From Syntrophobacter fumaroxidans MPOB (GTDB taxonomy: Bacteria > Desulfobacterota > Syntrophobacteria > Syntrophobacterales > Syntrophobacteraceae), in assembly GCF_000014965.1 (NCBI RefSeq), contig NC_008554.1, positions 856,001 through 920,000 on the forward strand: a stretch of 64,000 bases of DNA. Reading direction: 5' to 3'. The translations under genes were made by a program, and so were the position numbers. The notes below the pieces were generated by a model. That model made no database searches. It was not told where the DNA came from and was given only the letters and a program-made list of their open reading frames with translations. Shown piece by piece: positions 55,034-64,000 of this stretch. Position 1 is the stretch's first letter, and every line of letters starts with the position of its first letter.

Positions 55034-56686
55034 TCACAGTCCTGCGGCTTGAAACGCGTCGAGCACGATCCGGCGGGCTTCCTCCTGGATTTTGAGCAGG
55101 TGTTCCCGGCCCTTGAAGCTTTCCGTGTAGACCTTATAGACATCCTCTGTGCCCGACGGCCGGGCCGCGAACCAGCCGTTTTCCGCGATCACCTTGATGC
55201 CCCCGATGGGCGCCCCGTTCCCCGGCGCATTGGTCAGCTTCGCCAGGATCGGTTCGCCGGCCAGAACGGACGCGGCGATGTGCTCGGGGGAGAGGCGCGA
55301 GAGAGCGGTCTTCTGCTCGGCGTTTGCCGCGGCGTCGATGCGTTCGTAAATAGGTTCGCCGAACCGCCGGGTGAGGTCCGTGTAAATCTCGCCGGGGTCC
55401 CTGCCCGTTTTCGCGACAATCTCCGCGGCGAGAAGATTCAAAATGATGCCGTCCTTGTCCGTGGTCCACACGCGACCCGTTTTCCTGAGGAAGGACGCCC
55501 CCGCGCTCTCCTCTCCAGCAAAAGCGAACGAACCTTCGATGAGTCCGTCCACGAACCATTTGAATCCCACGGGGACTTCGAGAAGGCGCTTGCCCAGATG
55601 AGCCGCCACCCGGTCGATCATGCCGCTGCTGACAAGGGTCTTGCCGACGGCTGCGCCGGGGTTCCAATCGGGCCGATTCTGAAACAGGTACCAGATGGCC
55701 ACCGAAAGATAGTGGTTGGGGTTCATCAGCCCCGCCCCGCGCGTGACAATGCCGTGACGGTCGGCGTCCGGATCGTTGCCGAAGGCCACGTCGTAGCTTT
55801 CCTTGAGGTGGATGAGGCCTGCCATCGCATACGGCGAGGAACAATCCATCCTGATCTTGCCGTCGCGGTCCACGGTCATGAACCCGAAAGCGGGATCGAG
55901 GACCGGGTTTACGATTTCGAGGCTCAAGCCGTAGCGATCCACCACGGATTTCCAGACCGGCAGGGAAGAGCCGCCCATGGGGTCCACGGCCATGCGGACG
56001 CCCCCGGCTCGGATCGCCTCCAAATCGAGCACGCTGCGCAGATCGTCCACGTAACGCCCGACATAATCCCAGCGGCGGGTCGAAGTCTTCTTGAGCGCCC
56101 TTTCATAGGGAATGCGAATCGCGCCGGTATTCCCGCCCTTGAGGATTTCGTTCGCCCGGTCTTCAACCCATCGGGTGACGTCGGTGCCGGCGGGTCCGCC
56201 CGACGGAGGGTTATATTTAAAACCGCCGTCCTCCGGGGGATTGTGGGATGGGGTGATCACGATTCCGTCGGCGCGGCCGGAGTCGCGCTCTCGATTGAAG
56301 GTAAGAATGGCGTGCGAAACAACCGGGGTCGGCGTGACGCCGAGATCTTCCTGGATGAACACATCGACGCCGTTGCCCGCCAGAACCTCGAGAGCGGTGG
56401 TGAAGCTCGGCTCCGAAAGAGCGTGGGTGTCCTTGACAAGAAAGAGGGGTCCAGTGATGTCGTTGGCTTCCCGGTAGTCGCAAATGGCCTGTGTCACGGC
56501 AACGATATGATCTTCGTTGAAGGTTCTCCTCAACGACGAACCGCGATGACCGGAGGTTCCGAAAGCGATTCGCTCGGCGGGATCGTGAACGTTCGGCCTC
56601 AGTGTATAATAAGCCGTAACGAGCTTGGGAAGGTCTGTCAGCATGGACCCGGGAGCTTTTTTCCCGGCCAGTTCGTGCACCTCCAT
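55034..56686 (-). CDS. pgm: Phosphoglucomutase (alpha-D-glucose phosphate-specific)
   Basis: Interconverts glucose 1- and 6-phosphate. 550 residues from ATG 56686 (GGAGGGGG upstream), close to the E. coli 546. Phosphoserine S147 in [15 protein letters not shown] (E. coli S146), Mg site [10 protein letters not shown], sugar-binding GEESAGASF and the phosphate-binding loop [12 protein letters not shown]. Full-length and intact. It supplies glycogen or nucleotide sugar synthesis. It stands alone with its own candidate promoter. Confidence 0.96.
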   Translation of the reverse strand: MEVHELAGKKAPGSMLTDLPKLVTAYYTLRPNVHDPAERIAFGTSGHRGSSLRRTFNEDHIVAVTQAICDYREANDITGPLFLVKDTHALSEPSFTTALEVLAGNGVDVFIQEDLGVTPTPVVSHAILTFNRERDSGRADGIVITPSHNPPEDGGFKYNPPSGGPAGTDVTRWVEDRANEILKGGNTGAIRIPYERALKKTSTRRWDYVGRYVDDLRSVLDLEAIRAGGVRMAVDPMGGSSLPVWKSVVDRYGLSLEIVNPVLDPAFGFMTVDRDGKIRMDCSSPYAMAGLIHLKESYDVAFGNDPDADRHGIVTRGAGLMNPNHYLSVAIWYLFQNRPDWNPGAAVGKTLVSSGMIDRVAAHLGKRLLEVPVGFKWFVDGLIEGSFAFAGEESAGASFLRKTGRVWTTDKDGIILNLLAAEIVAKTGRDPGEIYTDLTRRFGEPIYERIDAAANAEQKTALSRLSPEHIAASVLAGEPILAKLTNAPGNGAPIGGIKVIAENGWFAARPSGTEDVYKVYTESFKGREHLLKIQEEARRIVLDAFQAAGL

Positions 56687-56773
56687 CGTTACCCCCTCCA
56701 TCTTTGTATGCCGTCGAACCGGTGCGTACCGTTGTGTGTTGTGGCGTGGAATTCCTGGAAGCCACTGCTTATA

Positions 56774-56801
56774 CCTATATTCATCCAAATATCATTGTCA
56801 A
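56774..56801 (-). promoter_or_regulatory. Candidate sigma70 promoter for pgm
   Basis: On the minus strand TTGACA (56801-56796), 16-base spacer, TATAGG (56779-56774); a second TATAAG lies a few bases downstream. It gives a leader of about 80 bases. Confidence 0.45.
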
Positions 56802-57348
56802 TCACCGCCACGACGTTGCGCCCGGCCGGCGGGACTGTCGGGAACCCGGCGGACCGTGCGGATCCGTAGGGTGGGCACGGTTCCTCCGTGCCCACGATCA
56901 GGCCGGGCCTCGTGCCCCCGCACTCGTCATGATCGCTGCGAAAGCGTCCGGCCACCAGCCTCTTCAATGGGGCGCTCCACATGTCGGCTCCAGGTCGTTC
57001 ACGGCGCGAAGCGCTGGGGCAAGGGTGCCGTGACCGTGGACTGCGCTGCGGCGCATCTCACCCTACTCGACTCACGAGTTGACAAGGAACACAGTTGCTA
57101 CGGACCGATGTACCGGTCAGACGCTCGCGCGGGTTTGTCCTCCAGCCCGCGCAATGCACTCATTTTGAACGCAATTATCCATGCCCCCTGCGACACCCGC
57201 GAAGCATGAAAACAGACTCACCCGGGAATCTATTTTCTGCGCAGATTGTACAAGGCCCGGGGGGGAGACCCAGGCGCGCGGCGGGCGTTTTCTTCCGGAT
57301 GCCCACCGCAGGCAACCGAGAGGGTCGCCACCGGACGGAAAATGAAAC

Positions 57349-57370
57349 GGGGGAGGCCTGAGCCTCCCCC
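57349..57370 (-). terminator. Terminator hairpin of acs
   Basis: GGGGGAGGC (57349-57357), loop CTGA, GCCTCCCCC (57362-57370): a perfect 9-bp stem 30 bases past the acs stop. On the minus strand it is followed by GTTTCATTTTCC, a modest T-rich run. Confidence 0.65.
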
Positions 57371-57399
57371 TTCGCAGGAGCCGGAACCGCGGTCGAACG

Positions 57400-59352
57400 C
57401 TACGCCTTGCCGGACGAGGCGACCGCCTGGCGATTCTTGATGAGGTCTTCCACCACCGCCGGTTCGGCGAGGGTCGTCGTATCGCCGAGGTTGTCGATTT
57501 CATTGGCGGCGATCTTACGCAGGATGCGGCGCATGATTTTGCCGGACCGGGTCTTGGGAAGGCCCGGCGCCCACTGGATGTAATCGGGCGTGGCGATGGG
57601 CCCGATCTCCTTGCGAACCCACTTGACGAGTTCCTGGCGGAGCTCATCGGAATGTTCCCAGTTCGCCTTCAGCGTCACGTAGGCGTAGATCCCCTGGCCC
57701 TTGATGTCGTGCGGGAAGCCGACCACCGCCGATTCCGCCACGGCGGGATGGGCAACGAGGGCGCTTTCGACTTCGGCCGTTCCGAGGCGGTGCCCCGACA
57801 CGTTGATGACGTCGTCCACGCGTCCCGTGATCCAGTAGTAGCCGTCCTCGTCGCGACGTGCCCCGTCCCCGGTGAAGTAGAGTCCGGGGTAATTGGAGAA
57901 GTAGGTCTGTTTGAAGCGTTCGTGATCGCCGTACACGGTCCTGAGCATTCCCGGCCACGATTCCTTGATGATCAGATAGCCCGACCCCGGACCATCGAGC
58001 ATCTTGCCTTCGGGATCGATGATGGCGGGCTGGACTCCGAAAAAGGGCCTGGTGGCCGAGCCAGGTTTGAGCGCGGTGGCGCCGGGCAGGGGAGTGATGA
58101 GGATGCCGCCCGTTTCCGTCTGCCACCATGTATCGACGATGGGGCACCGCTGCTCGCCCACGTTGTTGTAATACCAGAGCCAGGCTTCGGGGTTGATCGG
58201 CTCCCCGACGGTCCCGAGCAGTTTCAGCGACTTGCGGGACGTCGCCCTCACGGGGGCTTCGCCTTGGCGCATCAGCGCTCGAATCGCCGTTGGAGCGGTG
58301 TAGAAGATGTTGATCTTGTGCTTGTCGACCACGTTCCAGAACCGGGACCAGTCCGGATAGTTCGGGATGCCTTCGAACATGACCGTCGTGGCGCCGTTGG
58401 CCAGCGGCCCGTAAATGATGTAGCTGTGGCCCGTGACCCAGCCGATATCGGCCGTACACCAGTAGATGTCCCCGTCGTGATAGTCGAAGACATATTGGTG
58501 CGACAGAGCCGTATATACCAGGTAGCCGCCCGTGGTGTGCAGAACACCCTTGGGCTTGCCGGTGGAACCGGAAGTGTAGAGAATGAAGAGGGGGTCCTCG
58601 GCGTCCATGACTTCCGGCGGACAGTCGGGGGACGCAGCCTTGATCGCCTCGGTCCAGTCGACGTCTCGCCCAGGCACCACCGGAACCTTCCCGCCGGTGT
58701 GTTTGACGACGATGACTTTCTGGACATCCGGACACTTCTTGAGGGCTTCCTCGGTGTTTTCCTTCAATGGAATCGGCTTGCCGCCGCGCAGTCCTTCATC
58801 GGCCGTGATCACCACTTTGCCGCCGCAGTCCAGGATACGCCCGGCCAGAGATTCCGGAGAGAAACCGGCAAATACGATGGAATGGACTACGCCTATGCGG
58901 GCGCAGGCCAGCATCGCCACCGCAAGCTCGGGGATCATGGGAAGATAGATGGTCGCCCGGTCGCCTTTTTTCAAGCCCTGTGCCTTCAGCACATTCGCAA
59001 AACGGCAGACCTGGTCGTGGAGCTCGCGATAGGTGATGTACTTGCTCACCTTCGGGTCGTCACCTTCCCAGATGATGGCCACCTGATCGCCCCGCTTGGC
59101 GAGGTTCCGGTCAAGGCAGTTGTAGGCTACGTTGAGCTTGCCGTTCTCGAACCACTTGAACCGGACGTCTCCTTCGAAGGAACCGCTCTTTACCTTCGTC
59201 CACGGCTGAAACCAGTCGATGCGCTTCGCGTGTTCCCCCCAGAATCCCTCTGGATCCTTGACCGACTGCTCATACATCTTCAAATACGTCTCATTGTCGC
59301 AGAATGCCGACTTGGCCCACGACTCGGGAACGGGAAAAATGTTGCCTGCCAT
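57400..59352 (-). CDS. acs: Acetyl-coenzyme A synthetase (AMP-forming)
   Basis: Acetate + ATP + CoA to acetyl-CoA + AMP + PPi. 650 residues, normal Acs length; the ATG follows AAGGAGGG. Motifs: [16 protein letters not shown] (P-loop), [11 protein letters not shown] (with the Trp that limits the pocket to acetate), [25 protein letters not shown] (hinge), and [12 protein letters not shown] with K605, the lysine that Pat-type enzymes acetylate to switch Acs off. Its neighbour encodes a CoA-transferase fused to a GNAT domain. Confidence 0.97.
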   Translation of the reverse strand: MAGNIFPVPESWAKSAFCDNETYLKMYEQSVKDPEGFWGEHAKRIDWFQPWTKVKSGSFEGDVRFKWFENGKLNVAYNCLDRNLAKRGDQVAIIWEGDDPKVSKYITYRELHDQVCRFANVLKAQGLKKGDRATIYLPMIPELAVAMLACARIGVVHSIVFAGFSPESLAGRILDCGGKVVITADEGLRGGKPIPLKENTEEALKKCPDVQKVIVVKHTGGKVPVVPGRDVDWTEAIKAASPDCPPEVMDAEDPLFILYTSGSTGKPKGVLHTTGGYLVYTALSHQYVFDYHDGDIYWCTADIGWVTGHSYIIYGPLANGATTVMFEGIPNYPDWSRFWNVVDKHKINIFYTAPTAIRALMRQGEAPVRATSRKSLKLLGTVGEPINPEAWLWYYNNVGEQRCPIVDTWWQTETGGILITPLPGATALKPGSATRPFFGVQPAIIDPEGKMLDGPGSGYLIIKESWPGMLRTVYGDHERFKQTYFSNYPGLYFTGDGARRDEDGYYWITGRVDDVINVSGHRLGTAEVESALVAHPAVAESAVVGFPHDIKGQGIYAYVTLKANWEHSDELRQELVKWVRKEIGPIATPDYIQWAPGLPKTRSGKIMRRILRKIAANEIDNLGDTTTLAEPAVVEDLIKNRQAVASSGKA

Positions 59353-59568
59353 CAGAGTCCCTCCTTATGGCTTACAATGGTTATTGCCATAACACCCGGC
59401 CGGGGACGGCTTCCGAACACCGTTCGCAGGCACGAGTGGAAAACACGCCCAACGAAGAGGAGATATTACGCTTAGGCTTCAACAGCTCAACGAGTTCAAA
59501 AAATGGAGAGTAAGTGAGAAGAAGATTCTGAACCGCAGGGGATAACTGGAATCTGACATTTCGATTAT

Positions 59569-59597
59569 AAATTAGCAAGTGGAAAATAGGGTGTCAA
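59569..59597 (-). promoter_or_regulatory. Candidate sigma70 promoter for acs
   Basis: On the minus strand TTGACA (59597-59592), 17-base spacer, TAATTT (59574-59569), followed immediately by ATAATC. The leader to acs would be about 210 bases. It lies in the 359-base gap between the CoA-transferase stop and acs; nothing else was recognised in that gap. Confidence 0.5.
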
Positions 59598-59711
59598 CAC
59601 TAAACTGTGCGATCATCCCAATCCGACGATCTATTTATAAATGCACAACACTCCCTGCGGCGCTGGTTACGAATGGTGCGAAGTCGTCGCCGCAGTGCCC
59701 GGGATCCCGTT

Positions 59712-61616
59712 TCACCGCGTTTCAGCGGAGTTGGCGGGGACCTTCGGATTGTCGAACCTGCAGTTCATCACGATCATGTCTTCTTCGTAAGCGGTTGTCA
59801 CATTGTAGGGCAGGCTTCGGAACAAGCCTATCATGGAGCGGTTGTTGACCGAAGTGTACGCCGTGAAGCCGCCGATGCCGCTTCCGCGAGCCGCTTCGAT
59901 CAACTTCCTCATGATGAGCCGGGAGAGTCCTTTGCGTTGCCAGTCCTTGGATACGGAGAACGCCACCTCGGCCATATTCTGTTTGGGATCGAGCACGTAC
60001 CCGCCGACGGCAATGATCCTGCCGAAGCCGAATTCGCCCGTCACCGCCACGATCGTCATTTCCCGGACGTAATCGATCTGGTACATGGTCGCGACGTCGT
60101 CTCGGACGAACGTCGTCTTCTTGTGGAAAAACCTTGATATGACGTCCGTCTTGTCCAGGTTGTAAAAATGTTCCTGCAGCCGGCGCTCGTCCACCGGTTT
60201 GATCGGCCTGATGGTGACCTCGATTCCGTCAACTTTGGTGATTTCTTCCAGTTTCAGGGGATAGACGGCGTGGATGGATTCCTTGAGGGTGCGTTCGGTG
60301 CCGATCAGGCCGGCCTTCTGCGCGTTGAAGAACAATTCGTCTCGGAAGTCCGGATGAGCCAGGCTGATCATGGCCACGGCCCGCTCCTGGAGGCTCTTGC
60401 CGAAGAGATTCACGGCGCCGAATTCGCTCACGACGTAGTACACGTCGCTTCGGGGAACAACCACCGCCATGTCGCTGAGCATCGGCACGATGCGGCTGAG
60501 CTTCCCGTCCCTTGACGTGGAAGGAAGCATCAGCACCGATTTGCCGTTGGGCGATTGCGTGGCCCCCCTGAGGAAGTCCAGCATTCCGGTGACTCCCGTA
60601 AAATAGTTGAACGGTCGGGCATCCACCGCGACCTGACCGGTCAGGTCCATGATGGTGGCCACATTGAGGGAAACCATCCCGTTATGCCCGGCGATGACGA
60701 CGGGGTTGTTCACGTAATCGGAGGGATGAAATTCGATGCCGGGGTTGTCGTGCAGGAATTCATAGAGGTCCTTCGTTCCGATGGCGAAACTGGCCACCAG
60801 TTTCCCGTCGTTCACGCCTTTGCTGCGATTCGTGATGACCCCTTTGGAGACCAGTTCCATGAAGCCGTCGGTGACGACCTGAGTGTGAACCCCGAGGTCG
60901 TTCTTGTCGGAAAGCGCATGGAGCACGGCCTGAGGGGTCGACCCGACTCCTATCTGGATGGTCGAGCCGTCGGGGACGAGCTTCGACACGTATTCGGCAA
61001 TGGTCCAGGAGGCCTGCAGAGGCTCGAAAGCGGCCGTCGTCAGCAAATCCTCCTCGTGTTCGACGATGACGTCGACGTCATTGACGTGCAGGAAGCTCTG
61101 TCCGAGCACGCGGGGCATCCGCGAATTCACCTGGGCGATCACCAGGTCGGCCGACAGCGCGGCGGAAAGGGTGATGTCCACGGATATGCCGAGACTCATC
61201 CACCCGAAATCATCGGGGGGCGAAACCTGGATCATGGCCACGTGAACCGGAATCTGCCTGCTCTCGAACAGGTGCGGAATCGCCGACAGGTTGATGGGTG
61301 TGAAAAATCGGCGATTCCTGACCATGCTCTCGGGAATCGTGGACCCCGAATAGAAAGACCTGATGGTGAAGGACTGAGAGGAAGATTCGCCGGCGATCAG
61401 GGTAAGCGGTGAAGTCTCCAGGCTCAACAACCGCACGATCTCAATATCCGTGAAGTTCCTGTACTGCCGGGCCAATTCCCTGACGAGGTGCTGCGGTTCG
61501 CCGCACGAAGTCCCGATAAATACCCGCTGACCGGGCTGGATCATTTGGATCGCTTCGGTCGTGGTGCGCGATTTTGAAAGATAGTCGTCGGGCCAGTAGG
61601 TCTTCAGCATATCCAT
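59712..61616 (-). CDS. Acetyl-CoA hydrolase/CoA-transferase fused to GNAT acetyltransferase
   Basis: 634 residues. Residues 1-455 are a class I CoA-transferase of the acetyl-CoA hydrolase/4-hydroxybutyrate CoA-transferase type, with catalytic E398 in VVSEFGAVNLFGKSLQERA and the glycine-rich QIGVGSTPQAVLHAL. Residues about 465-620 are a GNAT domain (FSVSKDWQRKGLSRLIMRKL is the acetyl-CoA motif A). The ATG follows GAGGAG. The first half likely swaps CoA between acetate and other acids. The GNAT half could acetylate proteins, and acs, with its regulatory lysine, lies directly downstream; that link is inference. Such fusions occur elsewhere in deltaproteobacteria. Confidence 0.88.
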   Translation of the reverse strand: MDMLKTYWPDDYLSKSRTTTEAIQMIQPGQRVFIGTSCGEPQHLVRELARQYRNFTDIEIVRLLSLETSPLTLIAGESSSQSFTIRSFYSGSTIPESMVRNRRFFTPINLSAIPHLFESRQIPVHVAMIQVSPPDDFGWMSLGISVDITLSAALSADLVIAQVNSRMPRVLGQSFLHVNDVDVIVEHEEDLLTTAAFEPLQASWTIAEYVSKLVPDGSTIQIGVGSTPQAVLHALSDKNDLGVHTQVVTDGFMELVSKGVITNRSKGVNDGKLVASFAIGTKDLYEFLHDNPGIEFHPSDYVNNPVVIAGHNGMVSLNVATIMDLTGQVAVDARPFNYFTGVTGMLDFLRGATQSPNGKSVLMLPSTSRDGKLSRIVPMLSDMAVVVPRSDVYYVVSEFGAVNLFGKSLQERAVAMISLAHPDFRDELFFNAQKAGLIGTERTLKESIHAVYPLKLEEITKVDGIEVTIRPIKPVDERRLQEHFYNLDKTDVISRFFHKKTTFVRDDVATMYQIDYVREMTIVAVTGEFGFGRIIAVGGYVLDPKQNMAEVAFSVSKDWQRKGLSRLIMRKLIEAARGSGIGGFTAYTSVNNRSMIGLFRSLPYNVTTAYEEDMIVMNCRFDNPKVPANSAETR

Positions 61617-61850
61617 TCACTCCTCGGGTTGGAGGAACGTGAGCAGTGCGGCTCCGGCGAAAACACCGGGGATTGCAGCAGCGGCATGGGACAGGAATGG
61701 TTTCATGCTGCTGCGGTCCGGTTCTGGATCATCGGTGAACGCCTGACGGGGCGAACGACTCACCCGTTCGATCAGCTCAACAGTTGCACGGCAAGGGTCC
61801 GGGGTCAAGGATTTCATGACGGGTCCGGACTGCTCAGCCGCCTGAGACAA
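61617..61850 (-). CDS. Possible small membrane-anchored protein
   Basis: 77 codons from a TTG that overlaps the end of the upstream gene; its stop touches the start of the CoA-transferase, whose ribosome-binding site (GAGGAG) lies inside it. A C-terminal hydrophobic stretch (AAAAIPGVFAGAALLTFL) could be a membrane helix. Tight packing favours a real gene, but composition is undistinguished and the frame may be accidental. Confidence 0.3.
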   Translation of the reverse strand: MSQAAEQSGPVMKSLTPDPCRATVELIERVSRSPRQAFTDDPEPDRSSMKPFLSHAAAAIPGVFAGAALLTFLQPEE

Positions 61851-62478
61851 CCCTGAGCATGACGTATTGGTCCTGCAAACAGCGACATCCGCAAGGAAAA
61901 TCCGGAGTCACGGGGACGCCGTTCGCATGGATGCGATTGAAACATTTTGGCGAGTCCACCGGCGGCGAGTCGAAAAAGGACCTGATGCTTTCCGAATCGA
62001 ACATCAGGCCGCGCTCGAACAAGGCGGGTCCGAGATCGCGTGCAATCAGGTTGAAAAGCTTGACGAAGAGAATCCCGGTGAAACCCTTCATGCGGGTGGC
62101 GTTTTGCCGCGAAGTGATCGAGGGGCGAAAGGCACCATATGGCGTGTTCCTGCGCAGGACCGCACCGGCGAGGCCGGGCATTGCCGCGGAAAGCGCGAGC
62201 ACCGCGCGGTCGGCGGGGACCTCCGAATCGAGATCGTCCACCACCTTGCCGTCCAGGAAGACCGTCTGAATTCGGTTTTCAATATATTCCGGGGGGAGGT
62301 GCAGGACTTCGCTCAAAAACATTTTTACGGTATAATCGCCGCGGTTCTCCAGGACGAAGCCCTGCTGGAGAAGCGGATAAAACGCGGGCATCCGTTCTCG
62401 GCTCACATCCACACAGAGGACGCAGACCGGTCGTCCCAGAAACGTCAGGTCTTCGATTTTTCGGGAAGAGTCGTTCAT
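61834..62478 (-). CDS. Protein of unknown function
   Basis: 214 residues from ATG 62478; another ATG lies seven codons upstream and neither has a strong ribosome-binding site. No signal peptide. A region from 40 to 120 (DYTVKMFLSEVLHLPPEYIENRIQTVFLDGKVVDDLDSEVPADRAVLALSAAMPGLAGAVLRR) alternates strands and helices in a beta-grasp-like way. A Cys-rich end (FPCGCRCLQDQYVMLRVV) may bind metal. Family not recognised. It is divergent from the lytic transglycosylase gene. Confidence 0.65.
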   Translation of the reverse strand: MNDSSRKIEDLTFLGRPVCVLCVDVSRERMPAFYPLLQQGFVLENRGDYTVKMFLSEVLHLPPEYIENRIQTVFLDGKVVDDLDSEVPADRAVLALSAAMPGLAGAVLRRNTPYGAFRPSITSRQNATRMKGFTGILFVKLFNLIARDLGPALFERGLMFDSESIRSFFDSPPVDSPKCFNRIHANGVPVTPDFPCGCRCLQDQYVMLRVVSGG

Positions 62479-62514
62479 CGTTTGTCCGCTCGTCGGCATG
62501 CAGCTGCAATTTCA

Positions 62515-63147
62515 GTGTATAGGGAGGAAACCAACATTTCAAGTCTCTGCCTCGGCTGTCCGGAAATTAGGAAAAGACGGGAAGATAAAACCACGGCGAA
62601 GCGTTTCGCCCCGGGGTCCGGCCTGCCCGCGGTGCGGCGAGTGTGGCTGGTTACGATCACCCTGTGCGGTTTGCTGGGTCTGATCTATTTTCCATACGAT
62701 GCCGATATGCTCGATCCTCTGATCGGGTCACTCCGCGACGGCGAATCCCATTATGACATCCATATTCGTAACGTCAGCGTGCGCTATGCGGTCGATCACC
62801 GGCTGATCAAAGCGGTCATCAAAACCGAATCGAATTTCGATTGCCGAGCCGTATCCCCACGGGGGGCCGTCGGGCTCATGCAACTGATGCCTTCCACCGC
62901 CCTGGAGATGGGAGTTCGGCATCCTTTCAATCCCGAGGAGAACATCCACGGCGGGACCCGCTATTTGAAGTCGCTGCTGACCAGGTTCAAGAACAATATG
63001 CCGCTGGCGCTGGCCGCCTACAATGCCGGACCCGAAGCGGTGAAGCGCTGCCGGGGGGTGCCGCCGTACAGGGAAACACGGCTCTACCTCATGAAGGTGA
63101 TGAAACACTATGCCGAATACAAGAAGAACGCCGTGGCGGGAAAGTAG
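62515..63147 (+). CDS. Membrane-anchored lytic murein transglycosylase (SLT domain)
   Basis: Cleaves the glycan strands of peptidoglycan to leave anhydro-muramic ends. About 210 residues if GTG 62515 is the start; GTG 62632 is an alternative, since no good ribosome-binding site marks either. A hydrophobic segment (VWLVTITLCGLLGLIYF) near residue 43-60 anchors it. The SLT domain then shows catalytic Glu in AVIKTESNFDCRAVSPRGAVGLMQLMPSTA, GTRYLKSLL and LALAAYNAGPEAVKR, the standard motif series. Length is short but domain-complete. Confidence 0.85.
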   Translation: MYREETNISSLCLGCPEIRKRREDKTTAKRFAPGSGLPAVRRVWLVTITLCGLLGLIYFPYDADMLDPLIGSLRDGESHYDIHIRNVSVRYAVDHRLIKAVIKTESNFDCRAVSPRGAVGLMQLMPSTALEMGVRHPFNPEENIHGGTRYLKSLLTRFKNNMPLALAAYNAGPEAVKRCRGVPPYRETRLYLMKVMKHYAEYKKNAVAGK

Positions 63148-63635
63148 GTCGAGACGGCGGCGGGACATGGGAGCTTTCGATGTGAGGTGGAGCACCGTGT
63201 GGCAAAGTCCGGATCAAGATGCCGTGGCGGGAAACCGGCTGCTCTCCGAATGAGTTGTTGCCTGGGTTTCTTCTCCTCCCGCAGACGACTGCCGTGCCCG
63301 GCCCACGAGCCGCCTTTGCGGGATGCGGGCGCCGCGTCGCGCAAGGGGCGGATCACGCGTGGTGAATGCCGCGACTGGAAATGACGCTTGCCGAGACGCG
63401 GATTTTCGGCGATGTTTTCTCGAATTGTCCCGACGCTTGGCCTGAGCTCCCTGGCCGGGACTGCAATGACGCGGGCCTTTCCCGGGGCCGTCAAAGGGCC
63501 TTGGACGGAGGGACAGGCGATGTGTGATAGGAGGGTTGTCATCGTGGCTTCCGCGCACGCGGGAATGCGGTCAAAGGCCGCGGGGCCCGGCTTGCGCTTG
63601 TAGGACGGGCGCACTTTCTCACGGAAGGGGATTTT
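63148..63635. other. Intergenic region, nothing recognised
   Basis: 488 bases between two plus-strand transglycosylase-type genes. Open frames have no ribosome-binding site or family feature. No clear terminator or repeat was seen. Confidence 0.4.
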
Positions 63636-64000
63636 ATGATCAGCGAGAGGAGTTGCTGGATTGCCGTCGTCATGCTGCTGCTGGTCCCCTGGATCGGGCA
63701 TTTCACCAGGGGGCACGGGGAATACGTTTCGGGAGGCGCCGCACAGGAAAACGGTTTGACCTTCAGGAGGCAGGCCATCGACGTGAAAGAACACGCGGAA
63801 CCCGCCCCGGCGCCCGCGGCGGTTGCTCCCCCCGCTCCGACCGCTCCCGTTCCCGCGGTCGTTCCGGCGGCTGCGGCTCCTTACGTCGTTCCCTATTTTG
63901 CTCCGCCCTCATATGCCGAGTTCTGCGGCGAGCCGGTTCCCCTGGACAACCAGGAGGTTCGCGAGCGGTTTGACAGGGAGTTCACCATCGTGGTGTATGC
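63636..64000 (+). CDS. Probable MltD-like lytic transglycosylase, N-terminus only (cut by window edge)
   Basis: ATG 63636 follows GGAAGGGG. A signal peptide or anchor (CWIAVVMLLLVPWIGHF) is followed by a Pro/Ala-rich linker of about 40 residues, then FCGEPVPLDNQEVRERFDREFTIVVY. From memory, that last segment is the entry to SLT-domain proteins of the MltD type, but the catalytic part is outside the window. The 365 bases shown remain open to the edge. Confidence 0.6.
   Translation, partial: MISERSCWIAVVMLLLVPWIGHFTRGHGEYVSGGAAQENGLTFRRQAIDVKEHAEPAPAPAAVAPPAPTAPVPAVVPAAAAPYVVPYFAPPSYAEFCGEPVPLDNQEVRERFDREFTIVVY

Larger units (their letters stand above)
56687..57399. other. 713-bp intergenic region, pgm / acs
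   Basis: Apart from the pgm promoter and the acs terminator, it holds a perfect 10-bp hairpin GTGGGCACGG/CCGTGCCCAC (56871-56895, 5-base loop) within GTAGGGTGGGCACGG, which looks like a dispersed palindromic repeat. The remaining open frames have skewed composition and no family feature, so this may be decayed sequence. Confidence 0.45.

Noticed and set aside
56625-57209. Open frame of 194 codons in the pgm/acs gap
   Set aside because: It overlaps the pgm start and promoter on the other strand, contains the palindromic repeat, and shows no domain.
1-64000. tRNA, rRNA, CRISPR array, prophage or complete IS element
   Set aside because: No cloverleaf, rRNA core sequence, regularly spaced repeats, phage genes or transposase gene was seen when reading the gaps.

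Overview
The window is GC-rich, almost fully coding DNA. Gene content points to a strictly anaerobic deltaproteobacterium (Desulfobacterota), probably near Syntrophobacter: an ADP-forming acyl-CoA synthetase, an AMP-forming acetyl-CoA synthetase, a CoA-transferase fused to an acetyltransferase, SpeH-type polyamine synthesis, many fused or overlapping genes, and a speH leader that resembles 6S RNA. The genus is inferred from gene content and remembered families, not from a search. I see no rRNA, tRNA, CRISPR array, prophage or intact insertion sequence.

Layout. 1-5946 (minus): phosphate regulon phoB-phoR-pstS-pstC-pstA-pstB, with pstB cut by the window edge. 6460-8508: ADP-forming acyl-CoA synthetase. 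9023-13462: a small exported protein, then a lysine 2,3-aminomutase, two ATP-grasp ligases and a GNAT acetyltransferase in one tight run. This is the best candidate for an undescribed pathway, making or ligating a beta-amino acid. 13632-19999: lon, a TtuA-like tRNA thiolase, a radical SAM protein with unusual cysteine spacing, nadK, and a receiver-GGDEF protein. 20086-26579: a sigma70-type promoter, a 6S-RNA-like leader, then speH-speB-corC-lnt-prfB-uppP; prfB carries the classical +1 frameshift. 26948-28898: sigma54-type promoter, a long leader hairpin, then glnK-amtB.

29254-35413 (minus): mutS, a muramoyl amidase and an RNase II/R family gene, joined by ATGA overlaps, divergent from a double-length uvrA (35642-41329) that encodes two complete UvrA units in one chain. 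41403-42368: a small gene, a 178-bp palindrome-ended mini-element, and a cold-shock gene with a long leader and a terminator. 42800-45607: an H-box protein without an ATPase domain, followed by a PAS histidine kinase. 45644-51484: threonine ammonia-lyase, universal stress protein, DinB, M1 aminopeptidase. 51585-56686 (minus): a small gene coupled to a 5'-nucleotidase, two small envelope proteins, phosphoglucomutase. 57400-62478 (minus): acs, the CoA-transferase/GNAT fusion, and two unknown genes. 62515-64000: two lytic-transglycosylase-type genes, the last cut by the window edge.

How the parts fit: the window mixes housekeeping (DNA repair, proteolysis, translation termination, envelope synthesis) with nutrient sensing (phosphate and ammonium) and acyl-CoA metabolism typical of an acetate- or propionate-handling anaerobe. 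Start codons were chosen from ribosome-binding sites and family length. Promoters and RNA structures were read by eye.
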